This document shows positions 37,238-44,841 of a stretch of DNA of 64,000 nt, piece after piece. The position numbers and the translations under genes were made by a program. The notes beneath the pieces were generated by a model that saw nothing but the letters and a program-made list of their open reading frames with translations, did no database searches and was not told where the DNA came from. The stretch is from DALYJJ01 sp033763935 (GTDB lineage Bacteria; Acidobacteriota; Terriglobia; Bryobacterales; Bryobacteraceae): positions 19,723-83,722 of the forward strand of contig JANRJO010000060.1 in NCBI GenBank assembly GCA_033763935.1, written 5' to 3'. The number at the start of each line of letters is the position of its first letter. Position 1 is the stretch's first letter.

Positions 37238-37624
37238 TCAGCGGGAGCGATGAATCCTGAGAGTTCTGAGAAGTCTCGCCAACCAGACCGCTCGTCGGCC
37301 GGCGCCACAAAAGACCTGTGTTGGCAAGTCAAACACGCGCGCCAATTCTTCACATTGAAGCGGATGCGTCGCGCTCACTCGCGCCCCGGATGCCTGCATC
37401 ATTAGCAAGACAGAGATCCCGGATGGGGTGACCGCGGTAACGTCTGAAACCTCCACAATCACCTCTTTCTGGCTCAGTATTGACTTCGCTGTCTGCCAGG
37501 CCCAGTAAAGATTTTCAGCGTCGTCATCCGCCAGTTCACCCCTTACATCGAATCGATACGTGAGCCAGTCGTCGTGCTGGTAAAGGTCCGTGGGGATGCG
37601 TGCACCTCTGGTCGACCGCGGCAT
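37238..37624 (-). CDS. STAS-like small protein, copy 1
   Basis: A 128-aa protein. Its middle has the STAS (anti-sigma-antagonist-like) pattern: strand LTYRFDVRGELADDDAENLYWAWQ, then KEVIVEVSDVTAVTPSGISVL, then ARVSATHP. The region after IVEVSDVTAVTPSG corresponds to the STAS phosphorylation loop (usually DxSG). It resembles the STAS protein at 41763-42086. It probably works by protein contact with a sigma-factor or signalling partner. GAGG precedes the ATG. The sigma-54-like element at 37640-37655 is very close to the start codon. Confidence 0.6.
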   Translation of the reverse strand: MPRSTRGARIPTDLYQHDDWLTYRFDVRGELADDDAENLYWAWQTAKSILSQKEVIVEVSDVTAVTPSGISVLLMMQASGARVSATHPLQCEELARVFDLPTQVFCGAGRRAVWLARLLRTLRIHRSR

Positions 37625-37639
37625 AGCGCCTCAGCAAAG

Positions 37640-37655
37640 TGCACGACGCGTTCCA
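37640..37655 (-). promoter_or_regulatory. Sigma-54-like element upstream of STAS copy 1
   Basis: Minus strand TGGAACGCGTCGTGCA shares 14 of 16 bases with the element at 25026-25041, which argues that both are real sites. The implied leader is only about five bases, as at the ECF gene. Confidence 0.45.
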
Positions 37656-37761
37656 GTCCCCGCAGCTATGGTCTGTGGATTCGGATTGTCGCGCCTTCGT
37701 CAATCGCCACGTCATTTGACACTCCGATGCGACCTTCCGTGGGCGTTCCGGCCAACAGGCG

Positions 37762-37777
37762 TGGCAGCCAAAATGCC
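37762..37777 (+). promoter_or_regulatory. Sigma-54-like promoter for the small secreted protein
   Basis: TGGCAGCCAAAATGCC has TGGCA at -24, TGC at -12 and correct spacing. The implied transcription start is near 37788, 30 bp upstream of the ATG, with an excellent ribosome site between them. Confidence 0.45.
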
Positions 37778-37817
37778 TGACGTCTTGTTAAGCACATCCA
37801 GTCGTTAAGGAGGAAGT

Positions 37818-38132
37818 ATGTTCAAACGACTCGCTTTGGTTGGACTTTTGCTGGCCGCTGCTGCCAGCGCTAAGGTCCACACCTTCACTATCACTGACCG
37901 AATCCAAGCCGGCGCAGTCCAACTGTCCCCCGGTGAATACAAGCTCCAGTTGACGGGTTCCGACGCCGTGCTGACGGACAAGAATAACCGCCGCATCGAC
38001 GTCAACGCCAAGGTCGAGGAGGTCGAGCGGAAGTTCGCTCAAACCTCGGTCACCACTATCACCAAAGACGGTATACGGCGTCTCGAGGTGATTGAGGTTG
38101 GCGGTACCCGCGCCAAAGTCGTATTTGAGTGA
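37818..38132 (+). CDS. Small secreted beta-rich protein of unknown function
   Basis: A 104-aa protein with signal peptide MFKRLALVGLLLAAAASA. The rest alternates short strands (KVHTFTITDRIQAGAVQL, GEYKLQLTGSDAVLTD, VTTITKDGIRRLEVIEVG, TRAKVVFE) and probably forms a small beta-sandwich; similar proteins are common and unnamed in Acidobacteria. The ribosome site AAGGAGGAAGT is one of the strongest in the window, so high expression is likely. It lies 48 bp before the large Oar-like receptor and could share its transcript. Confidence 0.75.
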   Translation: MFKRLALVGLLLAAAASAKVHTFTITDRIQAGAVQLSPGEYKLQLTGSDAVLTDKNNRRIDVNAKVEEVERKFAQTSVTTITKDGIRRLEVIEVGGTRAKVVFE

Positions 38133-38180
38133 GCAGCCGGACTGTGAAGCAGGTTTGATGCAGTGAAAAAGGAGAAACGC

Positions 38181-41100
38181 ATGCGATTAGCACGCTATTT
38201 TGCGTTAAGCGCCCTCTGCCTGACGCTTGCCGCGGTATGCCCATTGAAGCTCTCGGCGCAGTCGGACTCAGCGCGACTGCAGGGAGTGATTGCCGACCAG
38301 ACAAAAGCCTTCGTTCCCGCGGCGACCGTTCGGGTCACTGACCTGGCGACGAACCGCACCCTCGAGACGACCAGTGCCGACGATACCGGCGCCTGGTCTT
38401 TTCCGGTGCTGCCTCCGGGCAACTACTCCATCGAGGTGACGAAGGACGGTTTTCGTCCCATCCAGCAGAAAATTACGCTCCAGGTTGCCCAGGTGGCGAA
38501 CGTCGAGTTCGTTCTCGAGCCCGGCACAGTAAGCGAGCAGATCGTGGTGACCGCCGAAGCGGGACTGGTGGACAGCGCCAGCTCCGATCTCGGCGCTACC
38601 GTTGAGAGCAAACAGATTCGCGACCTTCCGTTGAACGGCCGGAACTTCACGCAGCTTGCCACCTTGCTTCCTGGGGTGAACCGCGGCGTCCCGGACAACG
38701 TCGCCACCGGCCAGGGAAATAATGCAGAGACATTCCGCTACAACAGCAGCGGCGGTGCAGCGCTCGTCGTGAACGGCGCGCGCCCGCAGGCCAACAACTT
38801 TATGCTGGACGGTGTCGACAACAACGAGTCGCTCGTCAATACCATCGTCTTCTTCCCCTCGGCCGAGGCGATTCAGGAGTTCAAGGTACAGACCAGCATC
38901 GCATCGGCAGAGTTCGGTAGGGCGGGTGGAGCGATCGTCAACTCGACGCTCAAATCCGGCTCCAATGAGTTTCACGGCAGCGCGTTCGAGTTCATCCGCA
39001 ACTCTGAATTGGACGCGCGGCCCACGTTCGCACCTGAAAGAGCTACCTTCCGCCGGAACCAGTTCGGTGGGACGCTCAGCGGCCCCATCATCAAGAACAG
39101 GTTGTTCGTGTTCGGCGACTACCAGGGCTTCCGTCAATCGACACCCGTGGGCGTCGATTTCGCCACGGTTCCTACGGCGCTGATGCGCAAGGGCGACTTC
39201 TCAGAGCTCTTGAACACCTCCGCCTCCGGTCTCTCGCAGGTCTATACGATTAAGGACCTGACGACGGGCTTGCCCTTCTCAGGCAACATCATTCCCGGCG
39301 CCCGTCAGAACTCGGTAGGCCTCAAATACCTCAACGCCTACCCCACCCCGAACATCTCGGGCAAGGTGCAGCAGAATTACGTGACGCAGCGGCAGCAGAG
39401 CCAGAACTTCGACGATTTCGACATCCGGGGCGACTGGAATGCCTCTGAGGTCGACCGCGTGTTCGCCCGCTTCAGCTATGCCCACGATAAGGAGGACACC
39501 ACCAGCCGCCTGCCTCAACTGCCCGCGGGCTACGGTTCCGGCGACCAGTACACCTACGCTCACGGCGCGGTGGTCGGCTTCACTCACATCTTCAACCCCA
39601 CGCTGGTCAACGACCTTCGCCTCGGCTTCCAGCGCACGAACCTAGGCTACGAGCCGCCGATGGGCGACGTGCCCGTATCGCAAAACCTGGGGATTCCGAA
39701 CGCCAACACCAGTTCCTTACTCGGTGGCGGCGCTCTCATCGGCGGTTATAACAGCCAGCTGGAGTACACCGGCGACTACGGCTCTTACAAGGTGCCGCAG
39801 AACACCTATCAAGTGGCCGATATCGTGAGCTGGTCAAAGGACCGGCACATCATCAAGTTTGGCGCGAACATCATCTGGCGCCAGGTGAACATGTTCCGGC
39901 CGAAGGCCGGCAAGGGATACTTCTTCCTGTGGGGCAACGGCTCCGGCCCCGGTTCCAGCGGTTATGAAGTGGCAGACATCCTGGCCGGGTTCGTCAATAA
40001 CTACCAGATCGGAGCGCAAACCGGCATGTTTGGCACGCGCAGTTGGGAGAATGGCCTGTTTCTCCAGGACGACTGGCGCGTCACCCGTCGCCTGACCGTC
40101 AACCTTGGCGTTCGCTACGACGTCCTGACCAATCCTACTGAAGTGTACGCGCGTCAGTCGAACTTCGACCTGCAAACCTCCACCATTCGCCTTGCCAGCA
40201 GCAGCAGCGATCCGCTGGCGAACAACAACTACCACAATTTCGCGCCTCGCGTCGGCTTCGCCTACGACGTAACCGGCAAGGGGCAGACCGTTGTGCGCGG
40301 CGGCTACGGCGTGTTCTACTTCCTGGACCGTGGCGGCATCGACAATCAGCTCTCCCAGAATGCCCCCTTCAGCGGCATCAGCCAGTACAACTACACCGAC
40401 GGCTACCGCATCACGCTCTCCGGCCAGGCGCCCTCCAACAGTTCCGACTGGATGACGTCCACCGGCGCCTTACCGGCTGCCGGCTTCCGCAACTTCGACG
40501 CCGCCAATCCGAAGAACATCAGCATGGCGGCCGTCGTGCCCGACAATAAGACCTCGACCATGCAGCAGTGGAACATCCAGCTGCAGCACCAACTGCCTAA
40601 GAACGTCGTCGCCAAGGTGGCGTACGTCGGCGCCGCAGGTCATCACCTGATCGACCGCTACAACATCTCCGGTCAGCTTTTCAACACCCCCGCAGGCACT
40701 CACCTGTATCCCGGCATGGGCGATATCCACCTCCAGGAGGCGCGTGGCAATTCCATCTACCACGGGCTGCAAGCGGAGGTGTCCCGCCGTTTCGCCGAAG
40801 GCCTGCAGTTCACGGCCGCATATACCTTCAGCCGCACCGTCGACGACGGCAGCGGGGCCTTCGCCTCCGAACAGGTGTACGAGAGCCTTCGCTTCGATCG
40901 CGCACTCTCCGATCAGCACGTCAAACAGCGGCTCGTCGTCAGCAGCGTCTATGAGCTGCCCTTCGGAAAGGGCAGGCGATTCCTCCATTCCGCGAGCAAG
41001 CCTCTTGACCTCCTTGCGGGCGGCTGGCAGCTGAACACCATCCTTACGCTGCAGAGCGGACTGCCCTTCTCGCTGAGCACGCCCGGCACTCCGGCGGGCC

Positions 41101-41459
41101 GTCCGGACTTGGTTGGCGAGCTGAAGACCGACTCTGGGAACACCGAGCGTTACTTCACCACCAGCGCGGTGGCCCAGACTCCTCGCAACAGCAGCGGGGT
41201 GCTCCTACGGCAGGGAACCCTCGGACGGAATGTCCTGATCGGGCCCGGCATCGCCACGGTTGACCTCTCCGCGGGGAAGACCATTCCCCTGTGGGAGCGC
41301 TTTAAGATCGAATTCCGGGCAGAAGCGTTCAACCTGTTCAACCACCCGGTGTACCGCAACCCGAACACGGACATCAGCGCCGGCAACTTCGGGAAGATCA
41401 CCGCAACTCACCTTTCATCCGAGCGCCAGTTGCAGGGCGTCGTTCGGATCTCCTTCTAA
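38181..41459 (+). CDS. Large Oar-like TonB-dependent receptor
   Basis: An outer-membrane protein of about 1092 aa. After the signal peptide comes a carboxypeptidase-regulatory-like domain (DSARLQGVIADQTKAFVPAA and GNYSIEVTKDGFRPIQQ), a plug domain (DLPLNGRNFTQLATLLPGV, LDGVDNNESLVNT, SAEFGRAGGAIVNSTLKSG), and a 22-strand-type barrel with a terminal Phe (LQGVVRISF). AAAAAGGAG upstream of the ATG at 38181 sets the start; a GTG at 38163 is unlikely. The gene is followed by a textbook terminator. Oar-like receptors probably move large or unusual substrates across the outer membrane; the substrate is unknown. Confidence 0.93.
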   Translation: MRLARYFALSALCLTLAAVCPLKLSAQSDSARLQGVIADQTKAFVPAATVRVTDLATNRTLETTSADDTGAWSFPVLPPGNYSIEVTKDGFRPIQQKITLQVAQVANVEFVLEPGTVSEQIVVTAEAGLVDSASSDLGATVESKQIRDLPLNGRNFTQLATLLPGVNRGVPDNVATGQGNNAETFRYNSSGGAALVVNGARPQANNFMLDGVDNNESLVNTIVFFPSAEAIQEFKVQTSIASAEFGRAGGAIVNSTLKSGSNEFHGSAFEFIRNSELDARPTFAPERATFRRNQFGGTLSGPIIKNRLFVFGDYQGFRQSTPVGVDFATVPTALMRKGDFSELLNTSASGLSQVYTIKDLTTGLPFSGNIIPGARQNSVGLKYLNAYPTPNISGKVQQNYVTQRQQSQNFDDFDIRGDWNASEVDRVFARFSYAHDKEDTTSRLPQLPAGYGSGDQYTYAHGAVVGFTHIFNPTLVNDLRLGFQRTNLGYEPPMGDVPVSQNLGIPNANTSSLLGGGALIGGYNSQLEYTGDYGSYKVPQNTYQVADIVSWSKDRHIIKFGANIIWRQVNMFRPKAGKGYFFLWGNGSGPGSSGYEVADILAGFVNNYQIGAQTGMFGTRSWENGLFLQDDWRVTRRLTVNLGVRYDVLTNPTEVYARQSNFDLQTSTIRLASSSSDPLANNNYHNFAPRVGFAYDVTGKGQTVVRGGYGVFYFLDRGGIDNQLSQNAPFSGISQYNYTDGYRITLSGQAPSNSSDWMTSTGALPAAGFRNFDAANPKNISMAAVVPDNKTSTMQQWNIQLQHQLPKNVVAKVAYVGAAGHHLIDRYNISGQLFNTPAGTHLYPGMGDIHLQEARGNSIYHGLQAEVSRRFAEGLQFTAAYTFSRTVDDGSGAFASEQVYESLRFDRALSDQHVKQRLVVSSVYELPFGKGRRFLHSASKPLDLLAGGWQLNTILTLQSGLPFSLSTPGTPAGRPDLVGELKTDSGNTERYFTTSAVAQTPRNSSGVLLRQGTLGRNVLIGPGIATVDLSAGKTIPLWERFKIEFRAEAFNLFNHPVYRNPNTDISAGNFGKITATHLSSERQLQGVVRISF

Positions 41460-41472
41460 CCCTAAGAAACAC

Positions 41473-41515
41473 ATCCGGCCTGCCACTGAGATAGTGGCAG
41501 GCCGGATTTTTTTTT
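41473..41515 (+). terminator. Rho-independent terminator after the Oar-like receptor
   Basis: Perfect 15-bp stem ATCCGGCCTGCCACT / AGTGGCAGGCCGGAT with a 5-base GAGAT loop, followed by nine T residues. It ends the 37818-41459 transcription unit and lies before the convergent STAS genes. Confidence 0.95.
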
Positions 41516-41526
41516 AGTTCGGCTTG

Positions 41527-41766
41527 CTACCGCGTTGCTTCGGCCTTCTCGATCGCAGCTTTCATCTGCCGGTAGGACCGCCTGCTCCGCACTTCCCCGC
41601 AGTCACACCGGCGCACAAACTCCCGGCATGCCTCGTATAGGTCCGTCAGCGCCTCCCGATTGAGCTCCGGCTGCGCGGTCTGCTGTTTTCGGTGCGCAGC
41701 GCGAAGCTCGAGTCCGCGAATGGCCACCAATAGGCCTCGGAAGCGAGCCGTTGCGGCCCCGATCAT
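41527..41766 (-). CDS. Small helical protein coupled to STAS copy 2
   Basis: A 79-aa basic, mostly helical protein (MIGAATARFRGLLVAIRGLE, then LTDLYEACREFVRRC) with a Cys-Asp-Cys pair (RRCDCGEV) near residue 55. I do not recognise the family. Its ATG overlaps the STAS gene's stop by four bases (ATGA), so it is made with the STAS protein and may be its partner or regulator. Confidence 0.55.
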   Translation of the reverse strand: MIGAATARFRGLLVAIRGLELRAAHRKQQTAQPELNREALTDLYEACREFVRRCDCGEVRSRRSYRQMKAAIEKAEATR

Positions 41767-42086
41767 CTGTTCTGTCCTTCCGTCCTGGGTGCCTCTCCCC
41801 CGGGCCTTCGCGTGGGCTTCCGCGCGCCTCGCAACGCCTCGACGAGGTAAGAAGTATAGACGCCTTCGGCGTGAAGGGTGACACCTGTTGCCGAAAGGCG
41901 GCTCAACAACGTTTGGCCATGCTGGTCCATGGCAGTGATGTCGCGCAGGAACAGCCGGACCGGCTTCCCGAACAACTCGGCCTCCCGGCAACTAGACTCA
42001 ACCGCTTCAATATGCTCCCTCGACAACTCACCATCAACGGTTACAGTGGTGCGAGACGGTTCTTCCGTGGCGCTGATTCGGATCAT
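41763..42086 (-). CDS. STAS-like small protein, copy 2
   Basis: A 107-aa protein of the anti-sigma-antagonist fold: MIRISATEEPSRTTVTVDGE, a helix REHIEAVESSCREAELFG, the strand-loop PVRLFLRDITAMDQHGQTLL (STAS phospho-loop region), and TLHAEGVYTSYLVEALRG. The phospho-acceptor Ser/Thr is not obvious (AMDQHG), so it may be a signalling variant. The ATG at 42084-42086 follows GGAGAAGTAATCTTC. An upstream ATG at 42107 is less likely. A weak sigma-54-like element is at 42113-42128. It is upstream of the small helical gene and next to the GAF-AAA-Fis activator. Confidence 0.68.
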   Translation of the reverse strand: MIRISATEEPSRTTVTVDGELSREHIEAVESSCREAELFGKPVRLFLRDITAMDQHGQTLLSRLSATGVTLHAEGVYTSYLVEALRGARKPTRRPGGEAPRTEGQNR

Positions 42087-42112
42087 GAAGATTACTTCTC
42101 CAACCATATAGC

Positions 42113-42128
42113 TGCACGTCTCCGTCCA
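42113..42128 (-). promoter_or_regulatory. Weak sigma-54-like element upstream of STAS copy 2
   Basis: Minus strand TGGACGGAGACGTGCA has the -24/-12 GG and GC spacing and ends in TGCA. The -24 half is poor. The implied leader to the ATG at 42086 is about 16 bases. Confidence 0.25.
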
Positions 42129-42247
42129 ATTCGCTGCGCCCCTCGAATGCAAGCTGCCTGCGCGTTTCGGCCGCTCTGGAGTGCCAAAAGGTCGGCTTGT
42201 GCCGGTGACGGCGCCCGGCACTTCGTCGCGTCAGCCCATCGCTCAGG

Positions 42248-44293
42248 CTAGAGATACTGCCGTGAGATGTTGTACTTACGCATCCGCGACTGCAGTGTGG
42301 TCCGCTTCAGCCCGAGACGAGCCGCGGCGCCGTTTGGCCCTCCCACCATCCCCTTGGCGTCCTTCAGCGCTTGCAGTATCCGCGCCCGTTCGATGGCCTC
42401 GGAAACCTTGGCGCCTCCGCTGGGCGCGAGCGCAGGCACCGGCTTGCCATGAGACTCCGGCATCGCCAGGTTCAGTTCCATGCCGTTACTCACGATCACG
42501 GAGCGCTCGATCACGTTCTGCAGTTCGCGAATGTTTCCCGGCCAGTGGTAGCTCGCCAATGCCTCGAGCGCGTGATTCGGGATGCGGTCGATCTTCCGGC
42601 CCATCCGGTGTGCATGTTTCTGCACAAAGTACCGGGTCAGCAGCGGTATATCCTCCCGGCGCTCACGAAGCGGCGGTACGTTCAGCGGGAAGACATGCAG
42701 GCGATAGTAGAGGTCTCCCCGAAACCGGTTCTCCTCAACCATCGTCTTCAGGTCACGGTTCGTCGCCGCGATGAACCGGACGTTCGTTCGGATGGTGCGC
42801 GTGCCGCCCACCCGCTCGAACTCCTGGTCCTGAATCGCACGGAGCAGCTTTGGCTGAAGCTCCAAGGGCATTTCTCCGATCTCGTCGAGAAACAGCGTTC
42901 CCTGGTCCGCCAGCTCGAACCGGCCGATCTTCTGTGCGACGGCGCCCGTAAAGGAGCCCTTCTCGTGCCCGAATAACTCGCTCTCCAGAAGACTGGCAGG
43001 AATCGCTGCGCAGTTCACTTTGACGAAATTGCCTTTGCTCCGATGACTCATCTCGTGAATAGCCCGCGCTACCAGCTCCTTGCCCGTGCCCGTCTCTCCC
43101 AGGATGAGTACTGTCGCGTCGGTAGGCGCTACGATCTGCACACTCCTCAGGACCGCCTGAAACGCCGGGCCCGATCCCACCATGTTGCCGATGTTGTGGT
43201 CGAAACGAATCTCGTCCTCGAGGTAAAGCTTCTCGGTGGCCAGACGCTCCTTGATATCGCTTAGTTGGCGGTACGCGAGCGCGTTCTCGACCGCGATGGC
43301 CACCTGCCGGCCCACTTGTACCAGGAAGTCGACGTCTTCGTCCGCCCAGCTATCGGCGGTGGTTCTGCCGATTTCCAGCGTGCCGAGGGCTCCATTGCTG
43401 GTCGAAAGAGGGATCGAGCACACGGACTTGCAGCCCGCGTCCACGAAGCGCTGGTAGTGAGATGAGGGGTAGCGTCCGACGTCAAGGTCGTGGAGTACCA
43501 CAGGCTTCCCCGTTGCAAGGGCTTCGCCTGCATGCATGTCTTCCGGATTCACGTCCGCCTCGTCTTTCTCAAAAAGCGGTTTACCGGTGAAGTGCAACGC
43601 CACCATTTGCAGCCCGCCGTCTTCCGTGCGCAGTGTCAGCAGTGAGAAATCGTGCTGAACTACCCTCGACAGTTGCGCGGAGATGGCCGCGAACAACTCA
43701 TCGTGAGACAACTTTGCCACGAGCGCGTTCGTGATGTCGAAGAGGGTTCGCAGGCGGTCTCGTTCGCGGGTCAGCTCCTGCTTCGCGAGAAAGGCCTCGA
43801 CGGCGACCGCGAGCTCGCTCGCCACGCGCTGCAGGAAAGCAAGCTCTGCCTCGTTCGGTCCGAACGGCGCCACCGCCCCGAAGCCCAAGGCCCCGAGCCG
43901 GTTCGCTCCTGACGTAAGGGGCACCAGAGTGACGGCCTGGATCCCTGCCTCTCGGCACCGTTCGATAAATCCCGGCCAGCGCGTCTCTGTATCGATGCAG
44001 GGAATGACCAGCGGCCGCTGCGTGAGCCACACCAGTCCAGCGGGGTCCTCCTCCGCCGGAAAGCACAGGCTTAAAAGAGGAATTCCTGGCCTGCGGACGA
44101 TGTAGCCCTTGGTCCGATCCGCCGCCACATCGTGCAGGATCAATCCGACCGTCTCACATGCGACGATGCGGCGGAGCGACTCCCGGACACCATACAGCAG
44201 GCTCTCCAAATCGTCGCGCCCGGCGATGGAGCGGGAGAGTTCAACTACCGCCTCGTAGATCTCAGTGGAAGAAGCTCCCACAGCCCCGATCAT
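42248..44293 (-). CDS. Sigma-54-dependent activator, GAF-GAF-AAA+-Fis (second copy)
   Basis: A 681-aa paralogue of the activator at 1161-3332. It has two GAF domains (about residues 15-165 and 190-345) and an AAA+ domain with Walker A GETGTGKE near residue 400, GSFTGA and LFLDEIGEM. The C-terminal Fis helix is GAAARLGLKRTTLQSRMRK, nearly identical to that of the paralogue, so the two may bind related sites. The ATG at 44291-44293 has AGGAG upstream. A sigma-54-like element (44324-44339) suggests autoregulation. It is a candidate controller of the neighbouring STAS and ECF genes. Ligand unknown. Confidence 0.95.
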   Translation of the reverse strand: MIGAVGASSTEIYEAVVELSRSIAGRDDLESLLYGVRESLRRIVACETVGLILHDVAADRTKGYIVRRPGIPLLSLCFPAEEDPAGLVWLTQRPLVIPCIDTETRWPGFIERCREAGIQAVTLVPLTSGANRLGALGFGAVAPFGPNEAELAFLQRVASELAVAVEAFLAKQELTRERDRLRTLFDITNALVAKLSHDELFAAISAQLSRVVQHDFSLLTLRTEDGGLQMVALHFTGKPLFEKDEADVNPEDMHAGEALATGKPVVLHDLDVGRYPSSHYQRFVDAGCKSVCSIPLSTSNGALGTLEIGRTTADSWADEDVDFLVQVGRQVAIAVENALAYRQLSDIKERLATEKLYLEDEIRFDHNIGNMVGSGPAFQAVLRSVQIVAPTDATVLILGETGTGKELVARAIHEMSHRSKGNFVKVNCAAIPASLLESELFGHEKGSFTGAVAQKIGRFELADQGTLFLDEIGEMPLELQPKLLRAIQDQEFERVGGTRTIRTNVRFIAATNRDLKTMVEENRFRGDLYYRLHVFPLNVPPLRERREDIPLLTRYFVQKHAHRMGRKIDRIPNHALEALASYHWPGNIRELQNVIERSVIVSNGMELNLAMPESHGKPVPALAPSGGAKVSEAIERARILQALKDAKGMVGGPNGAAARLGLKRTTLQSRMRKYNISRQYL

Positions 44294-44323
44294 AGCTCTT
44301 TTTCGTCTCCTGCGCCGGTCTAA

Positions 44324-44339
44324 AGCGACAGGGATGCCA
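44324..44339 (-). promoter_or_regulatory. Sigma-54-like promoter of the second activator gene
   Basis: Minus strand TGGCATCCCTGTCGCT has a full TGGCA at -24 and GCT at -12 with exact spacing. The implied transcription start is near 44313, leaving a 20-base leader that contains the AGGAG ribosome site. Confidence 0.5.
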
Positions 44340-44470
44340 AAGCTGCTGGGATATTGCTTTCAGAGACTTGCAGGCCGCCAGCTGGAATGTGTATCGTCAG
44401 ATGCCGACATTCCCGGCAGGCTGCTGCGTCACGAGCCGACGTCTGGGTGCGCGGACGGCGAGTTGCGCCG

Positions 44471-44587
44471 CTACTTCCTGCTGAATAGCGTCTGCACGTC
44501 GGACTTCCGTCCTTGCATCGCCCTTACCCTTGATATGCAGTATCCGGCAAGGACGATTCCGCCGAGAATGGAAACTGGGATCAGCAT
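44471..44587 (-). CDS. Short membrane peptide (38 aa)
   Basis: Begins at ATG 44585-44587 with a near-perfect ribosome site (AGGAGGTTAAGA). The peptide has one hydrophobic helix (MLIPVSILGGIVLAGYC) and a short basic tail (ISRVRAMQGRKSDVQTLFSR) ending in Lys. The stop is TAG. It resembles other single-helix small membrane proteins rather than a known family. A weak sigma-54-like element (CGGCAGCGAGGGTGCA) lies about 60 bp upstream. It may bind and modulate a membrane partner; nothing identifies which. Confidence 0.5.
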   Translation of the reverse strand: MLIPVSILGGIVLAGYCISRVRAMQGRKSDVQTLFSRK

Positions 44588-44841
44588 TCTTAACCTCCTG
44601 GGAGTGCTGGATATGGATCGGCTCCCGCTCTGTCATATGCACCCTCGCTGCCGAAGCGGGGCCCTTGAGGATCAAAGGCTCGCGAGGCGAAGCTGCCGAG
44701 ACGGACAGCAGTTGCTATAGACAGAAGACGATTCTGGGCGGGGGTTGAGCTTGCGGCCCTGCCCAAACACTCGGGGTTAGTTCACTGCGGGCGGGATCCA
44801 ACTCCGGCTTCGCTCACCATAGGGAGGGTGCAACCCACCGA
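44588..44841. other. Region without recognisable gene
   Basis: Upstream of the decayed kinase/propeller gene. The open frames in both directions show no family features. On the minus strand it holds the likely promoter region of the 38-aa peptide. Confidence 0.45.

Noticed and set aside
44265..44720. 151-codon plus-strand frame over the second activator's promoter
   Set aside because: It overlaps the activator's start and the small peptide; composition is irregular and no domain is visible.
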